64,000 bases of DNA from G963677325 sp963810555. GTDB taxonomy: Bacteria; Bacteroidota; Bacteroidia; Bacteroidales; Prolixibacteraceae. A model generated the notes under the pieces. That model did no database searches. It had not been told where the DNA came from and was given only the letters and a program-made list of their open reading frames with translations. Made by a program: the position numbers and the translations under genes. Location of the stretch: positions 20,943 to 84,942 of the forward strand of contig CAWENX010000012.1 in NCBI GenBank assembly GCA_963810555.1, written 5' to 3'. Positions 7,635 to 17,308 of the stretch are shown here, piece by piece. Each line of letters opens with the position of its first letter. Positions within the stretch are counted from its first letter, which is position 1.

Positions 7635-10600
7635 ATGGAAAAAAACAGTTCCCGTTTGAATAATCTGAGGGTGCGTTCCCGCATTTCTGCCATCAGGCAG
7701 TTTTTGATTATTAGTCTGATCATTTTAGGCAACTGTTACAAGGTTTCATCTCAGGAATATTTTCAGCAAGAGGTCAATTACAAAATTCATGTTACCCTGA
7801 ATGATAAGCTTAATGAATTAAATGCGTTTGAAACCCTTGAATACATCAATCAATTCTCCCGACACCCTTCATTTTATCTATATTTCCATCTGTGGCCCAA
7901 TGCATATTCAAATAATAACACCCATTTAGCCAGGCAATTATTCAGTTGAATGGGAAACAAAAATTATTTAATGATCCGGAATTGAGAGGATACATTGATT
8001 CGCTTCGACTTTGAAGTCAACGATCAGCAAAGTTCAATGGAATTTATTGCCTGGCCAGCCCGATATTTGCCGGATAAACCTTAGATAAACCTCTAAATCC
8101 CGGCGATAGCATACAAATTACCACACCTTTCCGTGTAAAAATCCCCAAAGGAGTAACTTCCAGGTTGGGTCATATTGGCGAATCCTATCAAATTTCCCAG
8201 TGGTATCCCAAACCGGCTGTTTATGATAGGGATGGCTGGCATCAAATGTCGTATCTCGATCAGGGCGAATTTTATTCTGAATTTGGTCGTTTTGATGTCA
8301 GTATTACTTTGCCTGCTAATTACATTGTGGGGGCAACGGGGAACCTGCAAACTGACAGCGAAATTGAAATGCTGGATAAACTTGCAGCCGACACTGCCTG
8401 GATATAAACTTCAGATTCTGTAAAACTGATTTCCCGGTTTCATCGAAACAGTTGAAAACGCTCCGTTATACTGCGGATAAAATACATGATTTTGCCTGGT
8501 TTGCCGATAAACGGTTCCATGTACAAAAAGGAAAAGTGAAACTTCCCAACTCCGGCAGAGAAGTAACTACCATGGTTTTGTTTACAAATGAGCAGGCTGA
8601 ACTTTGGAAAGATGCCTTACAATATGTGAATGAAGCAATCTATTGGTTTTCAAAATAAAATTGGCGATTATCCTTATCAAAGTTTCACAGCCGTTCAAAG
8701 CGCCTTGAGCGCCGGCGAAGGGATGGAATATCCCGGCATTACCGTAATCGGCACTGGCAGATGATGCTTATTCCCTCGACGAAGTAATTTCCCACGAAAT
8801 TTGCCATAACTGGTTTTACAGTGCGCTTGGATCAGATGAGCGTCGATATCCGTTTATGGATGAAAGCATAACCAGCGCTTACACCGACCGGTATCTGAAT
8901 GAAAAATATCCCGGAAAAAAACTTTGGGAAATATATGTTAAAAACAAAAAGCTGGCAAAGTTTTTACATATCGATAAAATGCCAATTCAACGAATGCAGG
9001 AACTGGAATGGCTCTTCCAGGCCCGAAATAACCTGGAGCAACCGATAAACTTGCCGGCAACAGAATATACTACGATTTGAATTAAGTACTTATGATTTAC
9101 AATAAAGCGGCAATGGCTTTTAATTATCTGCGGGATTATCTCGGCGATTCTGTATTTGATGCTGCAATGCATGAATATTTCCGTCAATGGAAATTCAAAC
9201 ATCCGCAGCCCGAAGATCTGCATAAATTATTTGAAACTCAATTACAGGCAAAGATTTATCATGGTTTTTTACTGATTTATTGGGTACAACCAAACGAATG
9301 GACTACAAAATGGTCCGCCTCGAAAATCAGCAGTTACTTATAAAAAATAAAGGTGAATTGGTATCGCCTTTTGTTATCTCCGGAATGATTAAGGATTCAA
9401 TCTGTTTTTCAAAAATGGGTAGATGGTTTTGAAGGTGAAAAATGGATCGGTCTTCCGCCTGGCGATTATTCTGAAATAAAAATCGATCCCGGGCATGTAA
9501 CACCCGAATTGTACAGGCTCAATAACAATATCCGCAAAACAGGGATTTTCCCTAAAGCTGATCCGCTCAGGACTCAACTCTACTTTTCCGTTGATGATCC
9601 CGAAAAGCGCTCTCTGATGTATATTCCTGCCTTTAACTGGACCAGGGAAGATGGTTTTATGATTGGGGCTGGTATTTCATAATGGCTTTATGATACCAAA
9701 ACCTTTTGAATATTTCGTGATGCCGTTTTATGCATTCGGAAATCCCGGGGTGGCCGGATATGGCAAAGTTGCTTACAACATTATACCCTATGATAATTTT
9801 ATCCGGATGGCGACAATCTCCTTTGAAGGAACACAATTCGGCGCCCCCGGCAATCAGGACTATCACAACCTGAAGGCGGGACTGGAAATCTGTTTCAGGG
9901 ACAAAAACATGAATAATCAACTGACGCAGATGGTATTTGGAAGATACATTGCGGCATCCGACCTTTTTCAGATCGAATCCGGCGCTTATGCTGGAAAGAA
10001 GGCAGTGATGCGCTCTTACCAGCAGTTTGGATACCGGTTGGAAAAGAGCGGCTATATCAATCCTTTTAACCTGTCGGCATCTTTCGAATCAGGTCGGTCT
10101 TATCTCAAATCATCGCTGGAATTCAACTATAAATTTAGCTATTATGGAAAGAAAAATGGATTGGATATCAGGTTGTTCGCAGGAAAAATGCTGAAAAACA
10201 ATTTAAATGTTCCTTTTTATGCGTTCGCTGCAAGCGGCAGAAGCGGACGAGAGCTATATCTCTACCAGGGTACTTATCCGGATCGTTTTAGCACGTTTCC
10301 AACGACATTCTGGTCAAGGCAGATGACCTTATCAGAAGGAGGCCTGGTATCGCCTGTTAACGGCCTCCTTGGCTACAGCCGCTGGCTTGTTTCTTTATCA
10401 CTGGCCAGTACCTTGCCGGGAATAGCCGCCCGTCTTCCTGTCAAACCTTTTGTTAACATTCTGTTGAACGATCACGGTACAGGCAACGGCCATGATTCGC
10501 CCCTGTTTTATGAAGCAGGCTTTAAGGCAGGAATATGGGACTTTTTCGAGATATATATTCCTTTGGCTGTTTCCGGAAACATTCAATCGATCACCGGGTC

Positions 10601-10688
10601 ATTAAGAGACCGGGTACGTTTTGTCTTTAACCTCGATACATTTACACGGGTAAAGCTGAATTCAGGGGTTCGTATTAAAATACGGTGA
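7635..10688 (+). pseudogene. M1-family metallopeptidase, multiply frameshifted
   Basis: All parts of a roughly 1000-residue secreted M1 aminopeptidase can be traced in order but in changing frames. They are a signal peptide (IRQFLIISLIILGNCYKVSS), the N-terminal sheet domain, YQISQWYPKPAVYDRDGW, a GAMEN-like GEGMEYPG (near 8720), the zinc site HEICHNW (near 8795) and MDESITSAYTDRYL with the third ligand Glu. The last 341 residues (9663-10688) are one open frame ending in GVRIKIR. At least eight indels are needed, some compensating each other within 30 bases, as near 7850. ATG 7635 gives the best signal peptide. As written the gene cannot make the enzyme. Retention of amino-acid sense between indels suggests recent decay or locally poor sequence. 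Confidence 0.8.
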
Positions 10689-10776
10689 CAATCTGCAGTC
10701 TGCATTTAAGCATTAAGGGAGTTGCAAATTCATAATCAGCACAACTTGTCCCGATCTATCGGGATCATCACATCTT

Positions 10777-10809
10777 AATTGTCAATTGTCAATTGTCAAT
10801 TGTCAATTG
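10777..10809. repeat. Heptamer tandem repeat (TCAATTG)
   Basis: AATTG followed by four exact copies of TCAATTG. It lies in the interval between the M1 peptidase and the Bor-like gene. Just upstream is a short dyad CCCGAT-CT-ATCGGG (about 10751-10764). No gene was found between 10689 and 10972. Confidence 0.9.
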
Positions 10810-10972
10810 TTTTTCATCTTCCTCATTATCACCTTAAAAAATCTCCCGCTTTTCTTGTTAATTTAAATTCTGTTTTGTAAATTAACTCCTTCTTTATATG
10901 GCCTGGTTACCGGGAGGAATAGAGAAATATCATTGAACACTTTATTCATTATTAACCTAAAACTTTGATCAA

Positions 10973-11269
10973 ATGAGAACAAAAATTTCAAGACTGTTCT
11001 GCGGCGCTTTTATTTGCGCATGTTTACTGACTTCATGTTACACTTATACCACCGTTGTCGGCGAGGGTGCAAAAGGGGGCCCGGAAGTTCAGAAATGGAA
11101 CCACTATCTTATCGATGGCCTTGCACCGGTGGGCGTTTCCGATCCAAAGGTAATGGCAGGAGGTGCTAAGGATTATACTGTTGTCACAAGCCAGTCATTT
11201 GTCAATAGTATTGTTGCTATTGTTACTTTTGGCATTTATACGCCAACCACCACTACTGTAAAGAAATAA
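10973..11269 (+). CDS. Bor-like small lipoprotein
   Basis: A 98-residue protein with a lipoprotein signal ending CLLTSC. The mature part reads YTYTTVVGEGAKGGPEVQKW, then HYLIDGLAPVGVSDPKVMAG and GAKDYTVVTSQSFVNSIVAI, ending TPTTTTVKK. This matches the Bor/DUF pattern known from the lambda Bor lipoprotein and its many bacterial relatives (W-x-x-x-x-x-G-x-x-P, then MAGGAxxYTVxTxxSFxxxxxxxxTxGIxxPxTxTV). It is predicted to be an outer-membrane lipoprotein. In phage and E. coli Bor is linked to serum resistance; that role should not be assumed here. Confidence 0.8.
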   Translation: MRTKISRLFCGAFICACLLTSCYTYTTVVGEGAKGGPEVQKWNHYLIDGLAPVGVSDPKVMAGGAKDYTVVTSQSFVNSIVAIVTFGIYTPTTTTVKK

Positions 11270-11348
11270 GAGAATACCGCAGGGAGCGCTGTTTAATCAA
11301 TTACGTTCCCTGCTCATCAGGATATCCCCAAAGCTCTTGCAGCAGCTG

Positions 11349-11395
11349 TTGTAGATTTGTAATCTACAACTTTTAAAGCCGGGATTTTTAATCCC
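11349..11395 (+). terminator. Double hairpin after the Bor-like gene
   Basis: Hairpin 1: TTGTAGATT-TGT-AATCTACAA (11349-11369), followed by CTTTT. Hairpin 2: GGGATT-TTT-AATCCC (11381-11395). This could serve as terminator or be a repeated palindromic intergenic element. The rest of 11270-11615 shows only short pyrimidine-rich repeats (CAATCCTT). Confidence 0.6.
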
Positions 11396-11615
11396 ATTCT
11401 TATAACGTAGGGCCAATGGTTTATCGTTTCTAAAGATCATTCCCTCCAATCCTTCAATCCTTCAATCCCAAAAATCCCAATTCAGACAACCCCCTCATTA
11501 TCCGCCCAAAATAATATGTCCCTTTCATTTTTATTTATTTTTATTTCCTTAGATTTGTATAGCAACAACTAACAATATGAAAAAGAATGAAAATCTGAAT
11601 TTTAAGAGCCACAGT

Positions 11616-11822
11616 TCACAGAACTGCGCCAGCGGGGGAAAAGGTAAAATTGTACCGCTCAATTTTTTTTACGGCCTCCGTAATCATTTCAAGGTTAACC
11701 TTTTTCAATTTCGAAATATTCAGCCCGAAAACTTCAATCATTGCATTTATGCAGCAGGACATACGGTCCAGGTCAGCAGGAGGTTCATCAAACCGCTTGT
11801 AAACATTACGCTCCGTAATCAT
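11616..11822 (-). CDS. Unknown small protein, related to the next reverse-strand gene
   Basis: A 68-residue frame. Its segment DRMSCCINAMIEVFGLNISK is like ERMVCRTNALIEVLKLPFEK of the protein at 11898-12224, so the two probably share descent. A very short ORF encoding MNFNPE ends in a TAATG overlap with this start, so the true N-terminus could lie there after an indel. No domain was recognised. It could be a truncated paralogue. Confidence 0.4.
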   Translation of the reverse strand: MITERNVYKRFDEPPADLDRMSCCINAMIEVFGLNISKLKKVNLEMITEAVKKIERYNFTFSPAGAVL

Positions 11823-11897
11823 TATTCCGGATTAAAGTTCATAATAATCCGTCCCCCAACAAACGTCCGATTTAAATCCTTTCATTAACCGGGCGTT

Positions 11898-12224
11898 CTA
11901 TACTAACTTTTGTGTTTTTATAAAATAATCAAACTTTTGTTCAGCCCGCATCATTACCTTTTCAACCGCTGATTCATCTTCACACATCCTGAAGATGGTC
12001 AGATTCAGCTGCATATTCTGTGCTGAAGATGACAGCCAGAGGGTTTTATTGTCCGAAATTTCGAGGAGTTTGGTTGCTATTAACACGGAACCGGCCTCTT
12101 TCAATTTTTCAAAAGGCAGTTTCAGCACCTCAATAAGGGCATTGGTCCGGCAAACCATCCGTTCGCGGATAAAAGGCATTTCGGAAGATTGCAGGGCTTT
12201 CGCTTTTGTGCTTTCTATATTCAT
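11898..12224 (-). CDS. Unknown 108-residue protein
   Basis: The product is mostly helical and charged: ERMVCRTNALIEVLKLPFEK, a central KLLEISDNKTLWLSSSAQNM, and an end with EKVMMRAEQKFDYFIKTQK. It has no signal peptide or membrane segment, so it is predicted to be cytosolic. It lies 75 bp upstream of the related 68-residue gene on the same strand, and next to HTH and DUF6266 genes in an accessory-looking segment. No known family was recognised. Confidence 0.5.
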   Translation of the reverse strand: MNIESTKAKALQSSEMPFIRERMVCRTNALIEVLKLPFEKLKEAGSVLIATKLLEISDNKTLWLSSSAQNMQLNLTIFRMCEDESAVEKVMMRAEQKFDYFIKTQKLV

Positions 12225-12343
12225 GGCTTATGTAAATTAGCAGGCAACTTCCCAATTTACTGATAATTCCTTAAGCCTTTGTCCCTTATATATTCATCCG
12301 TTTATAATCCGCTAAAGTTAATGTCCCTTTTAATAATATTAAT

Positions 12344-12726
12344 ATGGATATTGTTAAAGATATCAACAAAAACGCTGAAAATATTAACAACTTGTATTTA
12401 TACAATCTGATACTTCCCCCAGTTTACGTGGCGATTGTATCACGTGCTGAATATATCAGGCAACACGATGCAATCGTGTGGCAGCGGGGGAGCATCCCCG
12501 GTTAGGTGTCGGCTTTACTTACGAATCGGTTCAGGCGGTGGCGGATATTAAGCTTCCGCTATCGGTAGGTACAGTCAATAACCATGCAAAAAGAAATATC
12601 TCCGGCTTTTTCAGGGAAATTTCTTTGCTCGACAAGGCAGGCATTTCCATGTCGCGCATCGCCGACATTTTCGGGGTTAACCGTTCATCCGTCAAACGGC
12701 TTCTCGGTGAAGATTTACCTTTGTAA
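12344..12726 (+). CDS. HTH protein with resolvase-like helix-turn-helix, frameshifted
   Basis: Two overlapping frames join into one plausible product of about 127 residues. ATG 12344 starts MDIVKDINKNAENINNLYLY and runs to IVWQRGSIPG (stop at 12503-12505). From about 12490 another frame continues with HPRLGVGFTYESVQAVADI and ends in the HTH segment KAGISMSRIADIFGVNRSSV plus KRLLGEDLPL. Adding one base gives exactly 128 codons. The HTH resembles those of Hin-type recombinases and Tn3 resolvases, but no catalytic domain is present. It is probably a small DNA-binding protein of an accessory element. The joining is inference. Confidence 0.5.
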
Positions 12727-12750
12727 GACGTGGCGTGCCGCGTCTGTACA
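12722..12750. repeat. REP-like palindrome after the HTH gene
   Basis: TGTA-A-GACG-T-GGC and GCC-G-CGTC-T-GTACA form an imperfect dyad. It overlaps the end of the HTH reading frame. It may act as terminator; there is no clear T tract. Confidence 0.55.
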
Positions 12751-12765
12751 GCCGTATATTTTTTC

Positions 12766-12919
12766 CATGCAACACTTTGCGTAACAATTTATAATATATA
12801 TAATATTAATAATCAATATGATACCAATAAATTACGCAACACTTTATGCAACAAATACGCAACACAGAGATTCATTTCCCGATGTCACCTGTTGCGTAAA
12901 TGTTGCACAGTATTCATGT
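12766..12919. repeat. 11-bp-phased array with inverted units (GCAACA / TGTTGC)
   Basis: Forward units CATGCAACACT (12766), TTACGCAACAC (12832), TTTATGCAACA (12843) and AATACGCAACA (12854), and inverted units TTGCGTAACAA (12777), ACCTGTTGCGT (12887) and AAATGTTGCAC (12898), all sit in one 11-bp register. The outer pair flanks 44 bp of AT-rich sequence, which is exactly four periods. No gene is needed to explain this interval (12727-13067). Confidence 0.8.
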
Positions 12920-13067
12920 AAAATAATGATAATCAGTGTTATGAGTCTTATTTTTTGTTGCATGGAAAAATATACGGCAGATCGAATCACTAATAATTAA
13001 AATTAAACATTAATCCTGTAATCCTTTAATCTTACCGATAGCTATCGGGATCCTAATTCAGATATAC

Positions 13068-13368
13068 ATGGAAGAACTATTCGCCTTAATCAAAGCATTC
13101 AACCGCCTGGAGGAAAGGATCATTTCCCTCTCCGCCAAAGTAGATATACTGGTAAAATCGCCGTTCCGCAAAATAACCCTTGATGAGAAAGCAGCTTGTA
13201 AACTGTTGGGTATCTCCGAACGTACCCTGTTAAACCTTCGCAACGAAGGAAAAATCCCCTTCATAAAAATTCACCGCCGTACCCTGTACCGTACATCCGA
13301 TCTGTTTCAAATACCTCAAAGACAACCTTACAGCAGTAATCATCCCCTTCAGGGTTCCAAACCCCTGA
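13068..13368 (+). CDS. Excisionase-like helix-turn-helix protein
   Basis: The start MEELFALIKAFNRLEERIIS is followed by a short coiled coil and then a MerR/excisionase-type HTH: LDEKAACKLLGISERTLLNL and RNEGKIPFIKIHRRTLYRTS. One extra base near 13306 changes the frame; the expected ending DLFQYLKDNLTAVIIPFR runs to TGA 13366-13368, giving about 99 residues. Without correction the frame runs on to 13496 with a non-native tail. Such proteins are common in integrative elements of Bacteroidota, where they set excision or replication control. No integrase is present in the window. Confidence 0.75.
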
Positions 13369-13379
13369 AGGGGATTTTT
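13342..13379 (+). terminator. Rho-independent terminator
   Basis: The stem ATCCCCTTCAGGG (13342-13354) pairs with CCCTGAAGGGGAT (13363-13375) across the loop TTCCAAAC, followed by TTTTC. It overlaps the 3' end of the excisionase-like gene, whose stop codon is in the right arm. Confidence 0.8.
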
Positions 13380-13537
13380 CATAAAAGTCAATTACTTTTT
13401 GAATCAATTCAATCCTTTAAATCATGTAAATCATGGTTCAGACATTATCCCCGCACAGAACCGCACCGAACAGTAAATCACAGGTTTAACCATTAATTCA
13501 TCCTTCTCTTTGTATCTTTATATATCGTCCTGCGGAA

Positions 13538-13581
13538 GCTCCGGACTTGCTCCGTACCAGGCTCGTACCTCGTTCGAGAAC
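13538..13581. repeat. Weak 11-bp-phased repeat (GCTCCGTACC)
   Basis: GCTCCGGACTT, GCTCCGTACCA, GGCTCGTACCT and CGTTCGAGAAC follow each other at 11-bp steps. Similarity falls along the series and no inverted half is seen. This is the weakest member of the array family. Confidence 0.45.
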
Positions 13582-13705
13582 TGATCACTAATTAATTAGT
13601 CAATTGGCTACAGGTTCGGAAAATTGCCGAAATTCTTAAATTCTTTCCCTGGCAGTCTATAAAGTCAATGTCTAACTTATTAATTAATTATTTCTAATTA
13701 AAAAC

Positions 13706-14346
13706 TTGGTATATGGCATAAAAGAAAGTCCGCTTGGTGTAATAAGCGGTAAAATCGGTCAGGTCGTCGGTTCTAACATGGAAAGGAATCCCTGTGTTAA
13801 GCGTCCTTGCCGGCAGCGTCTCAAACCCTCAGACCGACAAGCAATTGGCTCAGCGTCAGAAATGTCTGTCACCATGCATTTCCTCAAGCCCCTCTCTGAA
13901 TTCCTGCAGATCGGATTTAAAGAATATGCTGTGAAGATGACCGGAATCAATGCTGCAATGAAGTACAACATCAAAAACGCCCTGACGGGAACCTATCCCA
14001 ACATCGCGATTGATTATCCCAATGCCCTTGTGGCAAGGGGCAACCTCGCAGGATCGCTGAATGCGGTCGCAAGTTCCACTGTTGCAGGAACTGTCGCCTT
14101 TAACTGGGACGACAACACGGGAGAGATCGGAGCAAGTGCAACCGACAAAACCCTGCTCGTGATTTACAACCCTGTTCAGAACCAGGCGGTCACCGTCAAC
14201 GAGCTGGCTGAAAGGGCAGACGGGACGCAGACCGTTACCGTTCCTTCATCCTTCAGCGGGGATCTGGTGCAGTGCTACATGGCCTTTATCACCGAAAGCG
14301 GAAGGTATCCAACAGCGCCTTCGCCGGAGCGGTAACCGTTGCGTAG
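13706..14346 (+). CDS. DUF6266-family protein, frameshifted
   Basis: The N-terminal GIKESPLGVISGKIGQVVGS and middle FLKPLSEFLQIGFKEYAVKM plus NAAMKYNIKNALTGTYPN are characteristic of Bacteroidota DUF6266 proteins. Between about 13777 and 13860 the sense frame shifts: the other frame restores WKGIPVLSVLAGSVSNPQTD then KQLAQRQK, which fits the family far better. A third indel near 14300 restores the C-terminal VSNSAFAGAVTVA to TAG 14344-14346. The likely true start is ATG 13713 (MAY...), also with a nearby indel. Function is unknown; the family often occurs in mobile or variable regions. Confidence 0.75.
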
Positions 14347-14466
14347 TCATTTACGCTGAATGTGACCAAATAGTCATTGATGCTTCACGTATCATTAACT
14401 TTGTTGATCCGCCGGTTGCCGGACAAGTCTTCGGTTCAATGGGCATAAAGTGAATCCTTTGTAAAT

Positions 14467-14496
14467 GAAAACCGCTTCAATAGGAGGCGGTTTTTC
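14467..14496 (+). terminator. Hairpin terminator
   Basis: AAAACCGC (14468-14475) pairs with GCGGTTTT (14487-14494), with extra partial pairing toward the loop, then a T-rich end. It lies 120 bp after the DUF6266 gene. The 14347-14466 interval has a 27-codon open piece (IDASRIINFVDPPVAGQVFG) that was not recognised. Confidence 0.6.
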
Positions 14497-14638
14497 ATTT
14501 AGTATTTGGGGAGAATCAGAAAAGCTGAACATTCATTTTTCGGGTGATGTTTTATCTTCAATTTCAAATATTGTTTTTATTAAAGCAATCTCTCCTGTTA
14601 TGCAGATCATTCTTGAAAACGATGCCTGTTTCAATATT

Positions 14639-16520
14639 TTATTGAAAAATCACCGGCGCCGGTCTGTCTATTACAAAATCTCTGAAGCCGAAATCGGTTG
14701 TCCTGAATGTGTTCATTTTAATCATATCTCTCCCCCGTCCGGGGATTACCGGATAATAGGATACGGATAATTGAAAAGTATCGAACACAAAACTTCTGTT
14801 TTTAATCAAAACACCCAACCCGATTTGTGAATACATCTTTTTGTTTTTAAATCCTGAAGCGGCATCACCAAGCATACCCATCGAATAAATAAGATAAGGC
14901 CCGAATTTGAAGCCGATAAAATTCCACGGGGCATACGATTGGGTTTGAAACGTAAATACCATGCGGTGGGTACCTCTCAATGCCAGACTGTTAAAACCTT
15001 CCAGGCCATAACCATGATTGAGCGTTAAACTATCATAAGGCAGCCGGTTGAAGCCTATTGTGAGCTGGGGTTTGACAAATTGCCTGAATCTCCATTTTCC
15101 AACTTCAAATAACTTTGTAAAATAATTTGATGCCTGCAGTTAAAACACCCTGTTCAGTATTTGACCCTTGAAAGAAAGTTCCGTATTCTAAATTGGAACT
15201 AAGGTAGCCCCACGGATGATAATTCCCTGATAAAATACGTGCGCCTATATAGCGTCTTCCTACACCGTTTTTTATCTGGTAGCCGCCTGTCAGCGCATAA
15301 ACTCTTCCTACCGGGACATCTTCAATCACCCCAAAATCAAAGATATATCTGTCCTGGACATATATCCTTGTTGAAATCCCTGCACCGCCCAAATAGAAAT
15401 CCTGGCTGGTATAAATGTGATAAGGGTCATAAAGTTCGGATGGTTTTTCAATAAAACCTATTCGAAAGTACCGCGCCGTAAAGATTAAATTGGTTACGCG
15501 TTCCACTTCCGTGTTGCCTTTGAATATCCGAAAGGCTTTCCCTGCCCAGTAATCCTGTGTGGTAAATTTAAAATGCAGTGGGACGTACAGCCCATTGATA
15601 TCCTTCACGGAATCTATTTTAAAATTTGTGGAAACGGATGCGCCTCCTGCCCACTTGGCTAACGGTGAAAAGAAAGGTCGGTCAACAGCAACGCTTTTGA
15701 TAAAACTGCCGTATTGGTCTTTGCCATAATGCACAGTTGAGTTAACGTAAGAATTGCGGATGTTTGGAATAAAATAATTTATATAGTAAGATAATTCGCC
15801 TTTGTTTGAGAACCAGGTAAAACCATTTTGAAAGTCGTGACCTAATCCTAAAAAGTTTTTATCGGATAAATCAATGCTGAGATTGGTAGTGGAAGCAGAA
15901 CCTGAAGGACTGATGCTCCAATTATCCAGCTCGCGAATATAAATATCGACAGAGTCGGACTTAGGCGAAGCAGCTTTAACGAAAAATGAAACATCGTGCA
16001 CATAATTCCTGCTGCGCACCAATCGTTCAGATTCTTTGACGCGCAATGAATCGAATAGCTGGTTTTTATGGATCAGCAAAAGGTTTCGGATAGTGATGCC
16101 CTGTGTTTTGATGTGCCACCTGTTTCCGGTCTTAGTTATGGTGTTCATCGTCGGTGGGGTGGTGTCGGCAATTGAATAACCAAAAGGGTCGAGCGTTTCA
16201 ATGTTAATATGTCTGATAATTTTCCCTTCAAAGGGCTTGTATGATTTTTGGACCAGTCTTTTATATACCTCCCTTTTTGTCGTATTTGTTGCAACAGGTT
16301 TAAGAATCAACTGGTATATAAATCCGTAAAACTTGCTTCGTTTCGAGTAGGATTCAATATTCTTATACAGCAGGGTTGAATCTCCTTTGGCAGGAATTTC
16401 GATATTCTTGTAAAGAATGGTTGAATCTTTTTTAGCAGGCGTTTCCTGCGCAAATGTCGTTCCACTTGTTAAAATTGAAACGGAAAAAAGTATTGAAGTA
16501 ATTTTGAACAACATTAGCAT
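14639..16520 (-). CDS. POTRA-type outer-membrane beta-barrel protein, frameshifted
   Basis: It has a signal peptide (MLMLFKITSILFSVSILTSG) and then a tandem duplicate of about 14 residues (KKDSTILYKNIEIP / KGDSTLLYKNIESY). A POTRA-like region follows (FEGKIIRHINIETLDPFGYS, GITIRNLLLIHKNQLFDSLR, ERLVRSRNYVHDVSFFVKAA) and then many barrel strands (SPSGSASTTNLSIDLSDKNF onward). One indel near 15115 ends the first frame; the next frame gives FTKLFEVGKWRFRQFVKPQL and continues to DRPAPVIFQ at 14639, about 626 residues in all. It is the last gene of the mlaE-F-D operon. The architecture is Omp85/TamA-like, so an outer-membrane role in lipid transport is plausible but unproven. Confidence 0.75.
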
Positions 16521-16562
16521 TTACCATTTTGAATATATTAAAGTTACGTTTTTTCAAAATCA

Positions 16563-17273
16563 TTATTTTTTCTTTTCGTCCTTTACTTTTTGTTCTTCAG
16601 CCTCCTTCTTATTTTTTTCAGCCTCTCTTGCCTTTTTGTTAAAAAATCCTCTTAGAAGGATATTATGCTTGGCTGCTTCCATATTTTGTTCTAATCCCCT
16701 GGAACTTTGTTTAAGATTCACCATCGTCTGGGTTAAATTGTTTGCAAATGTTGAATCCTGGATTAGTCTGCCAAGTATTCCGGTTCCGCTGTTTATTTTA
16801 AGCATAATCTCTGCAAGTTGGCCTGCCGCTAACTGCAGGCTCGCCATGATGGCATCTGTTTCGACTGGTTCTACAGAAGTAAGTTGGTCTCCTTCTTTTA
16901 CCAGAGGAGCATCGGAACTTCCCTGCGTAATAATTAAAAGCCGGTCGCCAATAATACCCGAAGAACCTATGCCTACCTCACTATCTGACTTGATAAATTG
17001 CTGAACGCTTTTTTTAATTAACATGTCAACCTGCACAGTTGAATCATTAATTATTTTAATGTTATCAACAGTGCCTACATTGATTCCTGAGAAGCGGATA
17101 TTATTCCCAACCTGTAATCCGCTTATGTTATAAAAAGTCGTAGTAATTTTAAAGACAGGATTAAATAAATTTTGCTGCCTGCCTATAAAGAAAATGGCAA
17201 TTACAAACAGCAATATTCCTCCGGCAATAAACAGTCCTAACCGTACTTTGAATTTTTGTGTGTGCGTATCCAT
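16563..17273 (-). CDS. mlaD: MCE-domain lipid-binding protein (MlaD-like)
   Basis: A 236-residue protein with one N-terminal membrane anchor (LGLFIAGGILLFVIAIFFIG) and an MCE domain (VFKITTTFYNISGLQVGNNI, RFSGINVGTVDNIKIINDST, IGSSGIIGDRLLII). It ends in a helical, very Lys/Glu-rich tail (KEAEEQKVKDEKKK). MlaD forms a periplasmic hexamer that shuttles phospholipid between the inner-membrane ABC transporter and outer-membrane partners. It sits between the ATPase and the POTRA-barrel gene. The charged C-terminal tail is longer and more repetitive than the functional core needs. Confidence 0.9.
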   Translation of the reverse strand: MDTHTQKFKVRLGLFIAGGILLFVIAIFFIGRQQNLFNPVFKITTTFYNISGLQVGNNIRFSGINVGTVDNIKIINDSTVQVDMLIKKSVQQFIKSDSEVGIGSSGIIGDRLLIITQGSSDAPLVKEGDQLTSVEPVETDAIMASLQLAAGQLAEIMLKINSGTGILGRLIQDSTFANNLTQTMVNLKQSSRGLEQNMEAAKHNILLRGFFNKKAREAEKNKKEAEEQKVKDEKKK

Positions 17274-17308
17274 ATTCTTAAGTATTAATTTTTAACTTAT
17301 TAAATTCA

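Noticed and set aside
11577..11888. 103-codon forward ORF antisense to the small reverse gene
   Set aside because: It has no motif and covers a reverse gene that shares sequence with its neighbour.
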